Origin: Mesorhizobium_K quangtriensis
GTDB taxonomy: Bacteria; Pseudomonadota; Alphaproteobacteria; Rhizobiales; Rhizobiaceae
Length of the DNA: 64,000 bases
Assembly (NCBI RefSeq): GCF_040081925.1
Contig: NZ_JBEBMF010000002.1
Location: forward strand, 682,001-746,000
Reading direction: 5' to 3'
Of the stretch, positions 37,701-45,445 are shown one piece after another; within the stretch, counting starts at the first letter, position 1; each line of letters starts with the position of its first letter. Under the pieces are notes generated by a model that ran no database searches, was not told where the DNA came from, and worked only from the letters and a program-made list of their open reading frames with translations. The translations under genes and the position numbers were made by a program.

Positions 37701-40220
37701 ATAGGTCAGGCTGCTCCCGTCATCGTCATTGTCGATATCGTTGCCCAATGCCGACAGATCCACCTCGACGATAGGTCCGTCCTCGACCGCGTCCGTGGTC
37801 GACGCCGTCATCACAGGCGCGTCATTCGCGCCGGTGATGGTGATCGTCACCATCTGCGTGTCGGTGGCACCCTGGCTGTCACGGACGATGATCGTGTACG
37901 TCAGAGTTACCGTTTCGCCATCGGCGAGGAAGTCGAGGTCGGCTTCATCGATGGAGTAGGTCCAATCGACCTGATGCGACACTCCACTGGTAGCGAAGCT
38001 GGCCGGCGTTATGGAGAAGGCTTCGCGCAGCGCCTGTTCCTGGCTCGCCGTCATTGTGGCCTGAGTGTCCACGCTTACGGGCGCCGAGCCCGTCGTTTCC
38101 GTGTTGACGGTCACAGTGGCGCTGTCGTTCCCATCGACGTCGAGGAACGAGAGGGACCCCTGGTCGGTCAGCATGCCGGCGCTCGCCGCGGGCGATGTCG
38201 CCTCCGCGACGTCGGCGATATCACCAATGAAGACCCCTTCTGCCGCAATCAGCGGCGCGTCGTTGGCCAGCCCACCGTCACCAACGATCGTTATGGTCAC
38301 ATCCTGCGTGGCGGACAGTCCGCCAGTCTGCCGATCGGCCACCGTGATGGTGAAAACGAGGGTCAGCGTTTCGCCGGCGCCAAGGAAATCGATCTCGCTT
38401 TCCGAGATGCTATAGTCCCAGGTAACCGTTCCATTGTTAGTATTGCTGGTCAGGGCCTCTATGGTGAACGCCGCGTCAAGAGCGGCTATCTGATCATCCG
38501 ACAGCGTGAATTCATTGCCGTCCTGATCGACCCACTTCCATTCCGCTACTTTGGCTGCTTCGGAGGCGTGCGGCCGGTCCGACAAATCCACATCTGCAAA
38601 ACTGATCGATCCGCTGACGCTCTGCGTCCCGGCGTTGTTGGGCGGCACGTCCGGGGCACTCTCGGGAATGTCGTAGATCGTGTCGGCGACCTTGATCGCC
38701 GTGATGATCGGAGCGTCGTTATTGCCTGTGACCGTTATCTTTACGGTGGCCGAGTCAGTGAAGCCGTATTTGTCCCTGACCGTGTAGGTGAAGGTGTCGG
38801 TCGCGGTCTCGCCTTCGGCCAGCCACTGGAACGAGCCCCTTGGATCGTAGAGGATCGTTCCGTTGGAATTGATCTGCAGTACCGCGCCCGGGTAATCTTC
38901 ACCCGACAGTCCCGAGGCTGTGGCCGTTGCGGGCGACGGCGGCAGTTCGATCTCGCCCGTCCAGCCGCCGCTGCCGAATGACCGGTCGATGCCGTTTATC
39001 TGCGTGACGATCAGCGGCGCGAGCTGCTCCGGATCGTAATCACCGCTGCCCTGGCGCAGGCCGATGATGACGTTGCCGCCAAGGGGGGTATCCTCGTCGA
39101 TTGTGTCGGCGTCGTCGCCTGCGACGGGCGGATTATCGATGAGGGGGTCGGGATCGACGACCTGGAAACTCGCCTCGGTGATGGGTTTTCCGTCATTCTG
39201 ATCCCCGCTGCCTTCGGAAGTCGTCTGGTCGGCGTTACTCCCGTCCTGAACTTCCTTGCGGCTGGAATTCGTTCCAAGGTCGGTGCGCTGGCCAAACGCT
39301 TTCGAGATTGCATCCCGGATGTCGGCCTTCGCCTCCTCATCCTCCATCTGGTCGACGCCGGACTTGGCAAGCTTGACCGCCTCACCGGAAAGCGAGGTTA
39401 TGACCCATTTGTCGCCGTCAGAATCGACATGGCCAAGTATCTCTCCCGTGATCTTGTCCAGGAGGACGTAATTGCCGACCTTGCCGCTTCCTGGGTCAGG
39501 CAGGATGCTGAACTCCGTGACGCCCAGATGCGCGATGATATCGACCGTGGGTGTCGTGCCGCGTATGCCCATGGTGGCAACGGGCGTCTCGACCTTCATG
39601 CTGCCGGCGGGCGCCACCTTGCCGCTAACGAAGACGAAGGAGCCCTGCACGAGGTTAACGACCATCGAGCTATCGGCAGCCTTGGCGGGGTCGAAGACGA
39701 GTTCGTTCAGCACCATGCGGGCGCTGGCCGACATGGAGAACACGCTATCGTCGATGAAGGAGATGCCGAGCTTGGAGCCCTCGCCCGTCTGCACCACGTC
39801 GCCCTGGTAGACCGGGTCGCCATTTGCAAGCGTGACGGTGACGCCGTCGCTGTGGGTCGCGCTGGCCGACCCCGCGAGCGAGACGACTTTGCCGATCTCA
39901 ACGAGCGCGGTGGCAGCAACCGCCGCCTCACCGGCCTGCGCGTATTGTCCAGGAGCCATCGGACCGGCAAGCGCGTTGACCACATCGGGCGTCAGGAACG
40001 CGCCGTTAGGCCCAACGAGGTTGCCGCCAGGACCCGAAAAGTAGTCCTCTACGAGAAGCGTCTTGCCGTCATGCTCGATGACGAGGTCATGGCCCTGCCG
40101 GGAATAATCGCCGAGGAACAGCGCCTTCGCGTCCGCGATCTGCACGGAACCGTCGCTGCCTTTCCATAAACTAACCGGGACGACGGACGACGCGTCGCCG
40201 ACTGCTCCCTGCGCTGCCAT
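34725..40220 (-). CDS. Giant RTX/VCBS-repeat adhesin, type I secreted
   Basis: A 1831-residue surface or secreted protein without a Sec signal. About residues 100-250 resemble a FecR-type beta domain (LANGDPVYQGDVVQTGEGS, KVETPVATMGIRGT), like the N-terminal periplasmic retention part of LapA-type adhesins. About 360-1410 hold eight VCBS/cadherin-like units, most joined by a xTGTNDxPVI motif. About 1440-1745 hold RTX calcium-binding nonapeptides (DDLIGGDGDDFLFGGDGDD and similar). The C-terminal ~80 residues would carry the type I secretion signal. The start at 40220 has AGGGGAA seven bases before it. Upstream on the same strand lie its HlyD adaptor, ABC exporter and TolC gene. Expected role: attachment, aggregation or biofilm. 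Two repeats share near-identical DNA. Confidence 0.93.
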   Translation of the reverse strand: MAAQGAVGDASSVVPVSLWKGSDGSVQIADAKALFLGDYSRQGHDLVIEHDGKTLLVEDYFSGPGGNLVGPNGAFLTPDVVNALAGPMAPGQYAQAGEAAVAATALVEIGKVVSLAGSASATHSDGVTVTLANGDPVYQGDVVQTGEGSKLGISFIDDSVFSMSASARMVLNELVFDPAKAADSSMVVNLVQGSFVFVSGKVAPAGSMKVETPVATMGIRGTTPTVDIIAHLGVTEFSILPDPGSGKVGNYVLLDKITGEILGHVDSDGDKWVITSLSGEAVKLAKSGVDQMEDEEAKADIRDAISKAFGQRTDLGTNSSRKEVQDGSNADQTTSEGSGDQNDGKPITEASFQVVDPDPLIDNPPVAGDDADTIDEDTPLGGNVIIGLRQGSGDYDPEQLAPLIVTQINGIDRSFGSGGWTGEIELPPSPATATASGLSGEDYPGAVLQINSNGTILYDPRGSFQWLAEGETATDTFTYTVRDKYGFTDSATVKITVTGNNDAPIITAIKVADTIYDIPESAPDVPPNNAGTQSVSGSISFADVDLSDRPHASEAAKVAEWKWVDQDGNEFTLSDDQIAALDAAFTIEALTSNTNNGTVTWDYSISESEIDFLGAGETLTLVFTITVADRQTGGLSATQDVTITIVGDGGLANDAPLIAAEGVFIGDIADVAEATSPAASAGMLTDQGSLSFLDVDGNDSATVTVNTETTGSAPVSVDTQATMTASQEQALREAFSITPASFATSGVSHQVDWTYSIDEADLDFLADGETVTLTYTIIVRDSQGATDTQMVTITITGANDAPVMTASTTDAVEDGPIVEVDLSALGNDIDNDDDGSSLTYAIVGSPLEGSASIDGTTLTFDPGTAFQDLAEGETREVTIQVQATDQHGVASNVVNIVVTVTGTNDVPVIEATSVLTDTITEQSETTSSLTELTADGTIRFSDVDTTDEHSIPTPGTPSVVWSNGGQSVPNPGTLVIGAVDQTTNSATWTYIVTDSALDYLADGEMLTITYTVSVKDDSGVSASDTSSAQQIVITIYGTNDVPVIVAEDLDGGVTELSPESPVLVNLTDSGEITFSDVDLTDVHLVSAVGTPVGATLGTLSAVKDSDTTGAGTGGKLTWTYTVAASAVEYLAEGQQKVESFSITLDDGNGGLIPKTIAVTITGTNDAPVIVAEDLLGGVTEMTVVPTGNLTDSGEITFSDVDLADVHLVSAVGTPVGATLGTLSAVKDSDTTGAGTGGKLTWTYTVAASAVEYLAEGQQKVESFTFTLDDQKGGLITKMITVTVTGTNDAPVMTAAPIGSVTEDVDVVSGDLTTSGTLSFSDPDTSDVLTPAASLLTGPVWSNGDLTSVLSASEIIALTSRFTVDSTGWDYSVDNGLVQFLNAGETITFSYTVTVTDDSGASNASDSKVVTITITGAGDNNIILGTPGDDTYQNGNPLEGTSASDTIVGRAGADDLIGGDGDDFLFGGDGDDYLVGGAGKDAFFGGEGWDMVSFVDETGGTGAYVNLAEGVATDTYGNPETLEGIEDLEGSTYGDTLIGDAGDNFFLGGRGGDDYDGGEGWDQVSFHNEDGLLGAVVDLSAGIGTDTYGNSETFANIEALRGSHWADTFTGDANDNAFRGLAGADVINGGGGFDTVRYDRDERYGGLEGAVVNLVAGTAKDGFGDTDLISNIDGAVGTRFDDVMIGDEFDNLFIGLDDDDELDGGEGNDVLDGGAGSDTLLGGEGDDQLFGGDGSDTLTGGAGYDEFILYAGETGIDEILDFGADNNAILLRGYEENSQFYLAESAPDSGDSNLMLDTQVIAYLQGVEYNSSSVDIFYDSAEQQHVVAMTLV
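36436..37025. repeat. Near-identical 221-bp direct repeats inside the adhesin gene (369-bp period)
   Basis: The stretches 36436-36656 and 36805-37025 are almost base-for-base identical, with a handful of differences. They encode corresponding parts of two adjacent ~123-residue VCBS units (DSGEITFSDVDL, then HLVSAVGTPVGATLGTL). The other six units are divergent in sequence. This suggests recent duplication or gene conversion and a site of possible repeat-number change. Confidence 0.9.
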
Positions 40221-40232
40221 GCTTATGTTCCC

Positions 40233-40250
40233 CTGACGGTCGGCCGTCAG
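40233..40250 (-). promoter_or_regulatory. Hairpin abutting the adhesin ribosome-binding site
   Basis: CTGACGG and CCGTCAG form a perfect 7-bp stem with a 4-base loop, ending one or two bases before the AGGGGAA ribosome-binding site of the adhesin. It could limit ribosome access or be a protein-binding palindrome. The role is inferred from position only. Confidence 0.4.
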
Positions 40251-40348
40251 CCCATTCGCAGTGCAGCATAGCGATCCACGGCCTTAAAGTCCATACAACT
40301 TGCCGCAAGGTAATTCCGAGAACAACTCAGGGTAAATTCCATAAACAG

Positions 40349-40362
40349 ACCGGGGGCCCGGT
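40349..40362 (-). terminator. Short GC palindrome after the HlyD adaptor gene
   Basis: ACCGGG-GG-CCCGGT lies just downstream of the adaptor stop. On the minus strand it is followed by CTGTTT. It may give partial termination between the exporter genes and the adhesin gene; the stem is short, so this is weak. Confidence 0.3.
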
Positions 40363-40366
40363 AAGT

Positions 40367-41683
40367 CTATCTGGCTTCGCGCAGCGCCTGGTCGCGTATC
40401 TTCAGAACGGGTTTGAGCAGATATTCAAGAACCGTACGTTCACCATTCGAGATATCGACTGTCGCAACCATCCCCGGGATGACTCGCATCTCTTGCGGAA
40501 GCTCCCCATCGGCCGTGTCTGTGCTGACGATCACCTGGTAAAAGGTTTCACCGTTCTCGTCGGTGATCGTATCGGCGCTGATCCGCTCGACCACGCCTTT
40601 CAGGGTCCCGAACTTCGTGTAGTCGTAGGCGCTGAGGCGAACCGTCGCCTGTGCACCCGGATGGATGAAGGCGACATCCTGCGGGCGGACACGGGTCTCG
40701 ACAAGCAGCGTGTCATCCACCGGCACGATTTCGGCAACGTTGGCCCCGGCGGCGATGACTTCGCCGATCGTGACCACGTTCAGCGCATTGACGATGCCCC
40801 CTACGGGCGACTTCAGCATGGCGCGCCGCACCCGGTCGTCGGCTGCACGCAGGCTTTCGTGGACGACGGACATCTCAGCGTTCACCTTCGAGATGCGGGC
40901 CTGCACCTCGGCGAGGAACGCGGATGTCTCGGCCTCGATCTGCGCCTCGGCCTCGGCGACCTCTGCCTCCAGGCGAAGCTTCTGCGCCCTCCAGATCTCG
41001 AGGTTGCCGCGAAGCTCGGCCACCTCGCGCTGGATGCGCAGGAATTCGAGTTCCGGCACGGCCTTGCGCTCGAAAAGGGCCCGAGTCAGCTCCAGTTCGC
41101 GCTCGGCAAGCTTTAGCGCATCGGCCTGTTTTGCCGCCGTGGCATCGGCCTCGAGCAGGTTCTGCCGACGTTGGACGAGTTGCTGCTGGCGGATCAGAAT
41201 CGCCTCCGAGAGCTTGCGGCGGTCGGCGAGGAAAATGGCCTGCTGGTCGCGATAGTAGGGCTCGGCGCCCGGCTCCATGGTTGCCGGTGGTTGGTATTCC
41301 TGCGCCCCGCCGGCCTGGGCGTTGAGCCGATACAGTTCGGCGGCGAGCGCAAGCTGCTGCTGGCGCAGTTCGCCGAGCTTGGACGCGACGCCGGTGTCAT
41401 CGATACGCACGAGGTTCTGCCCTGCTTCGACGCGATCGCCTTCCGCGACGAGGATCTCTGCGACGATGCCAGGCTCCAGGCTCTGCACGACCTGCACCTG
41501 GCTGGAGGGGATAACACGGCCGACACCGGACGCCATCTGGTCGACCTGAGCAACGGATGCCCAAAGCACGAACAGGACGAACACGGTCGCGATGACGATC
41601 AGCAGCCGCCACGCGCCCGGCGTCACGGAGGATTCGATGACCGCGCGGGGATCATTGGCGAAATTGAGATCGACGTCAGCCAT
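40367..41683 (-). CDS. Type I secretion membrane fusion protein (HlyD/LapC type)
   Basis: A 438-residue adaptor starting MADVDLNFANDP, with AGGAG before the ATG at 41683; it overlaps the end of the ABC exporter gene by 8 bp. One membrane helix at about 27-46 (LLIVIATVFVLFVLWASVAQ) is followed by the first lipoyl half (SLEPGIVAEILVAEGDRVEAGQ), a long coiled-coil hairpin (about 110-285), the second half (LKSPVGGIVNALNVVTIGEVI), and a C-terminal beta domain (ILEYLLKP-like end). It links the ABC exporter to the TolC-type channel for export of the RTX adhesin encoded next. Confidence 0.93.
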   Translation of the reverse strand: MADVDLNFANDPRAVIESSVTPGAWRLLIVIATVFVLFVLWASVAQVDQMASGVGRVIPSSQVQVVQSLEPGIVAEILVAEGDRVEAGQNLVRIDDTGVASKLGELRQQQLALAAELYRLNAQAGGAQEYQPPATMEPGAEPYYRDQQAIFLADRRKLSEAILIRQQQLVQRRQNLLEADATAAKQADALKLAERELELTRALFERKAVPELEFLRIQREVAELRGNLEIWRAQKLRLEAEVAEAEAQIEAETSAFLAEVQARISKVNAEMSVVHESLRAADDRVRRAMLKSPVGGIVNALNVVTIGEVIAAGANVAEIVPVDDTLLVETRVRPQDVAFIHPGAQATVRLSAYDYTKFGTLKGVVERISADTITDENGETFYQVIVSTDTADGELPQEMRVIPGMVATVDISNGERTVLEYLLKPVLKIRDQALREAR

Positions 41684-43880
41684 TGACGCCACTCCTGTCG
41701 CCTTCCCTGCCCGGAGGCTCCACAAGCTTGCGCTTGAGCAGCGACGCCAGAACCTTGTCCTTTGGCCCGTCGGCTGCGACGCGGCCATTCTCCAGCACAA
41801 CGAGGCGGTCCACCAGTTCAAGCATCGAAACGCGGTGGGTGGCCAGGATCAGCGTGGTGTCCGGCTTGAGCCAGGCGCGAAAACTCTTGATGAACGCGGC
41901 CTCGGTGAGGTTGTCCATCGCGCTCGTGGGTTCGTCGAGGAAGAAGACGCGAGGATCCCCGAGGATCGCGCGGGCGATGGCCACTGCCTGACGCTGGCCG
42001 CCCGATATGGCGCGGCCGCGTTCACCCACGGGCAGTGCGTAGCCGAGCGGCTGGCTCTGGGCCAACGCCGCGATGCCCGACGCACGGGTCGCCGCCTCGA
42101 ACGCCTGCTCGTCCTCTCGCCTGCCAAAGAGGATGTTTTCCCGAAGCGTCCCGGCAAAAAGCTCCGGCTCCTGCCCGACATAGGAAACCGCCCGCCGCAC
42201 GTCGGCCATCCATGAGTGGCGCACGTCGGTGCCGTCTATGACAACCGCACCGCTTGCCGGCTCGTAGAGGCCGCACAGCAGCTTTCCCAGCGTGGACTTT
42301 CCAGACGCCACGCGCCCGACGACGCCGACCCGTTCGCCGGGTGCGATCTTGAGGGACAGACCGTTGAGCGCCTTGCCGGGCTGGTTGGGATAGGCGAATT
42401 CGACGTCGCGCAACTCGATCCTGCCGCGGTCGATGGGGCCTCCGCCCGCCGGTGGGATGCCATGGTCCCGATCCAGCTTCATCATCCGGTTCAACTGCTT
42501 GAGGGCGGAGAACGATGTCTGGAACCGCGCAAGCGTCGTGGCGATCCCGCCGAGCGGCGCAAGAACGCGACCGGCAAGGATGTTGGACGCAATCAGCGCG
42601 CCGATGGTGATCTCGCCGGCAGCGACGAGATAGACGCCCCAGACGATCAGGACGACGCTTACGCCCTGCTGCACGAGCAAGCTGAAATACATGGCGAGCG
42701 AGGACCAGAAGCGCAGCGACGAACTGGCGCGCACGGAACCCGCAACCGCGTCCTCCCACTTCTTCTGCATCACGCCTTCGCCGGAGACGGCCTTCACGGT
42801 CTCGATGCTGACCATCGACTCGACGAGGATCGTGTGCCGGTTGGTCTTGGTCACCTGCGCGGCATTCACCGAGCGGGAGAGCGGAATCTGGATGAGAAGC
42901 GTGACGACGAGGACGACCGGCACCGCAAACAGCGGAACGAGCGCAAGCGGGCCGACCAGAACGTAGAGCAGCCCCAGGAAGACGCCGATGAACAGGAGAT
43001 CGATCGCCGAAACGATGCTGGACGAGGTGAAGAAGTCGCGCACGCCCTCGAACTCGCGGATGTGGTTGGCGAACTCGCCCGCCCGCGACGAGCGGCTCGC
43101 CATCTTTGCGTCCAGCGCCTGTTCGAAAAGGATTGACGAGACGCGCATGTCGACACGCCTGCCCGAGCTCTCGATGACGCCGGCTCTCAGCATGCGCAGC
43201 ACGAAATCGGCCCCGAGCGCGATGATGACGCCGACAGCGAGTGCCCAGAGGGTCGGAACAGAATTGTTTGGGATGACGCGGTCGTAGACGTTCATCACGA
43301 AGAGCGGCACCGCCAGCCCGAGCAGGTTGATGACGAGCGCGGCGAGGATGACGTAGATCCAGGTCGGCCACAGCCGCAACACTACAGACCACAGCCAATG
43401 GCCCCTCATGCGGCGGGTTATCGCGGCTTCGGACTGCACTGCATCCTGCTGACGGCGGTCGGCGACATAGATGACGGCGTCCAGCGACTCGCGATCGATG
43501 TCTGCAAGGCGCATCTTCTTCGGAGCCGCGCCGGGAACCACGACCAAGGCCTTTCGGGCACGGTGGCGTTTCTCCAGAACGATGGCCGTGTCGCCGTTCT
43601 TGAGAAGCACGACGAACGGGCAGACGAGCCCGGACACTTCCGAGGGACGTTTGTTGACGAGGCTGGTCTCGAAACCCAACCGTTCGGCGGCGCGGGCAAA
43701 GAGGTTGAGCGTCAGCCGCCCTCCGGCAAGCGGCAATCCGTGCAGCACGGCGGCCTTCGAAAAGGGCCTGCCATGGCTGGCCGCGAGATATTCGAGAGCG
43801 TCCAGCAGCGGATCGTGCACGGCAAAGGCGCCGGCCTCCGGACCGGTGCTTTCAACGAAGGATCCGTGCCTCTGTTCCAC
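41676..43880 (-). CDS. Type I secretion ABC exporter with C39-like domain (LapB/LssB type)
   Basis: A 734-residue half-transporter. Residues 1-145 form a C39-peptidase-like domain without a catalytic Cys at the expected N-terminal position, as in RTX exporters, where it docks substrate. Five to six membrane helices lie at about 165-450 (VLRLWPTWIYVILAALVINLLG and others). The nucleotide-binding domain has Walker A GRVASGKST, signature ISGGQRQAVAIARAI, Walker B VFFLDEPTSAMD and the H-loop LATHR. The RTX adhesin two genes downstream is the evident cargo. Confidence 0.94.
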   Translation of the reverse strand: MEQRHGSFVESTGPEAGAFAVHDPLLDALEYLAASHGRPFSKAAVLHGLPLAGGRLTLNLFARAAERLGFETSLVNKRPSEVSGLVCPFVVLLKNGDTAIVLEKRHRARKALVVVPGAAPKKMRLADIDRESLDAVIYVADRRQQDAVQSEAAITRRMRGHWLWSVVLRLWPTWIYVILAALVINLLGLAVPLFVMNVYDRVIPNNSVPTLWALAVGVIIALGADFVLRMLRAGVIESSGRRVDMRVSSILFEQALDAKMASRSSRAGEFANHIREFEGVRDFFTSSSIVSAIDLLFIGVFLGLLYVLVGPLALVPLFAVPVVLVVTLLIQIPLSRSVNAAQVTKTNRHTILVESMVSIETVKAVSGEGVMQKKWEDAVAGSVRASSSLRFWSSLAMYFSLLVQQGVSVVLIVWGVYLVAAGEITIGALIASNILAGRVLAPLGGIATTLARFQTSFSALKQLNRMMKLDRDHGIPPAGGGPIDRGRIELRDVEFAYPNQPGKALNGLSLKIAPGERVGVVGRVASGKSTLGKLLCGLYEPASGAVVIDGTDVRHSWMADVRRAVSYVGQEPELFAGTLRENILFGRREDEQAFEAATRASGIAALAQSQPLGYALPVGERGRAISGGQRQAVAIARAILGDPRVFFLDEPTSAMDNLTEAAFIKSFRAWLKPDTTLILATHRVSMLELVDRLVVLENGRVAADGPKDKVLASLLKRKLVEPPGREGDRSGVNG

Positions 43881-43933
43881 TCGTCATCCTATCCCGTAAA
43901 ACGAACATATCGGGATATCGTTATGAAAGCTGC

Positions 43934-45322
43934 TCATTCCTGGCTGAGCGGGGGAATCTCGAAAGGCTTTTGCGCAGGACCCCGCAGGAAGACCGGCAGC
44001 GGATTGGACGGCACGTCCGGAATGTTCTGCGCCGACACGTCAAGCGTGGACAGCAGCACGCCCATCTGCGCCAGCAACTCGTAGCTCGAAAACTTGTGCA
44101 GCGCGCTCACGTTGGAAAGCTCGAACTGGCTGGCAAACAGCGAATTCTCGGCATCCAGCAGGTCGAGGAGGCTGCGCTTGTTGGCGTTGTACTCGTCCTT
44201 GTAGGCGGCAACGACCTTCTTGTTCTGGCCGACTTCCGTGCGAACCGCATCGACCTGTGCGCGTCCGTCGACGAGGCGCGCCCAGGCGATCTCAACCTCC
44301 TCGGTGATCTGGCGCACCAAGATCATCTGTTCAGCAACCTTTTCGGAATAGCGCTCGCCAAGCTCCGCCTCGCGGTTGCGCCGCACGCCGCCGTCGAAGA
44401 TCTTCCAGCGCAGCACCACCTTGGCTTGCAGCTCGTCGTTCTGGCCCGGCGTGCCGTCGAGGTTCTCGCCGCGCGTGGCGTTGCCTTCCAGATATACCTG
44501 CGGATAGAGCGTCGAGCCGAACTGCTTCTTGTCGTAGAAGGAGACCTGAGTCTCGGCGACCGCCTCCTTGACGCGCGGATTGTTCTGCACGGCACGCAGT
44601 GTCACATCATCGACCGTCTTGGGGATGCCGGTCGCATATTTCACCGGCTGCAGTTTCAGAGGCGGCACACCGACGGCGTTCTTGTACTTCGCGCTTGCCG
44701 TCTCGCGCGCGACCTTGATCTGCGCGACCAGCGCCTTCGCCGCCTCGACCCGCTCGACGGCCTGCTCCAGGTCGCCGATAGGCGACCTGCCGCCGTCATA
44801 ACGCTCCTGAACGACGCGCTGGATAGTCTGGAGGCGGCGCAGGTTTTCCTGCGCAAGGCCCAGAAGTTCATTGTGGCGGACGACATCGATGTAGGCCTCG
44901 ACGCTGTTCAGCCCCACGGCCTCCGAACGCACCATGACTCGAAACGATGCTGCAGAAATGCCGGCCTGCGTGCGGTAGATGTCGTAGGCGCGGTCCCAGC
45001 CGTCGAACAGCACCTGGCGGATGCTGACGGTTGCCTGCCGCCGGTCCATCCACTCGTCGTTGATATCGGGGGCGATGCCCTCCGGACGATTGATGCGTTG
45101 CTGCCCGATATCCGCCCCGACCTCGACTTCGGGCAGGAAGCGCCCCTTGGCCTGCTTGAACGTATATTCGATCGCGCGCCGATTGGCTTGCGCAGCGTCA
45201 ATCTTGGGATTTGTCAGCACTGCCTGCTGAACCGCATCTCGCAGGCTCGTGGCATGTGCCGGAATCGACAAGGCGCCTGCCGCAACGGCAGCCGCCAACA
45301 CTCTGATGCGCAACCCCACCAT
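43934..45322 (-). CDS. TolC-family outer-membrane channel for type I secretion
   Basis: A 462-residue protein from the ATG at 45322 (a GTG at 45328 is possible), with a signal peptide ending SIPAHA-TSL. Typical TolC features are the repeated long helical segments (SLRDAVQQAVLTNPKIDAAQANR; LDLLDAENSLFASQFELSN) and the interspersed strand segments, with a similar second half after about residue 240. It ends in a Pro-rich periplasmic tail. It precedes the ABC and HlyD genes on the same strand, completing the trans-envelope exporter. Confidence 0.93.
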   Translation of the reverse strand: MVGLRIRVLAAAVAAGALSIPAHATSLRDAVQQAVLTNPKIDAAQANRRAIEYTFKQAKGRFLPEVEVGADIGQQRINRPEGIAPDINDEWMDRRQATVSIRQVLFDGWDRAYDIYRTQAGISAASFRVMVRSEAVGLNSVEAYIDVVRHNELLGLAQENLRRLQTIQRVVQERYDGGRSPIGDLEQAVERVEAAKALVAQIKVARETASAKYKNAVGVPPLKLQPVKYATGIPKTVDDVTLRAVQNNPRVKEAVAETQVSFYDKKQFGSTLYPQVYLEGNATRGENLDGTPGQNDELQAKVVLRWKIFDGGVRRNREAELGERYSEKVAEQMILVRQITEEVEIAWARLVDGRAQVDAVRTEVGQNKKVVAAYKDEYNANKRSLLDLLDAENSLFASQFELSNVSALHKFSSYELLAQMGVLLSTLDVSAQNIPDVPSNPLPVFLRGPAQKPFEIPPLSQE

Positions 45323-45348
45323 ACGCACACAACCCCGAGAACAATTTC

Positions 45349-45354
45349 ATCATA
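45349..45354 (-). promoter_or_regulatory. Possible -10 element for the tolC-exporter operon
   Basis: On the minus strand TATGAT stands 27 bases before the tolC ATG within an AT-rich stretch, downstream of the candidate terminator of the cyclase gene. The -35 (TGTCTT at 17-bp spacing) is poor, so this is tentative. Confidence 0.3.
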
Positions 45355-45396
45355 TACCAATGCTTATAAAAAAGACAGCGTCGATGCTGCGCCGCC

Positions 45397-45421
45397 AAAA
45401 AAGGCAGCTTCCGGCAAGCCG
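45397..45421 (-). terminator. Candidate intrinsic terminator after the CHASE2 cyclase gene
   Basis: On the minus strand CGGCTT-GCCGG-AAGCTG forms a six-pair stem followed two bases later by TTTTTT, starting about 25 bp after the cyclase stop. It suggests that the cyclase transcript ends before the tolC-exporter operon begins, at least in part. Confidence 0.45.
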
Positions 45422-45445
45422 GCTATCGAATAGGAAAGGCGAAGA

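Noticed and set aside
35523..38981. Long plus-strand open frames opposite the adhesin gene
   Set aside because: They are antisense reflections of the repetitive Gly/Asp/Thr-rich adhesin codons, with Arg-rich translations, no ribosome-binding sites and no family motifs.
40221..40366. Adhesin region as a phage tail or polymorphic-toxin locus
   Set aside because: No toxin domain, immunity gene, phage structural gene or integrase is present; RTX repeats and the complete type I exporter explain the locus.
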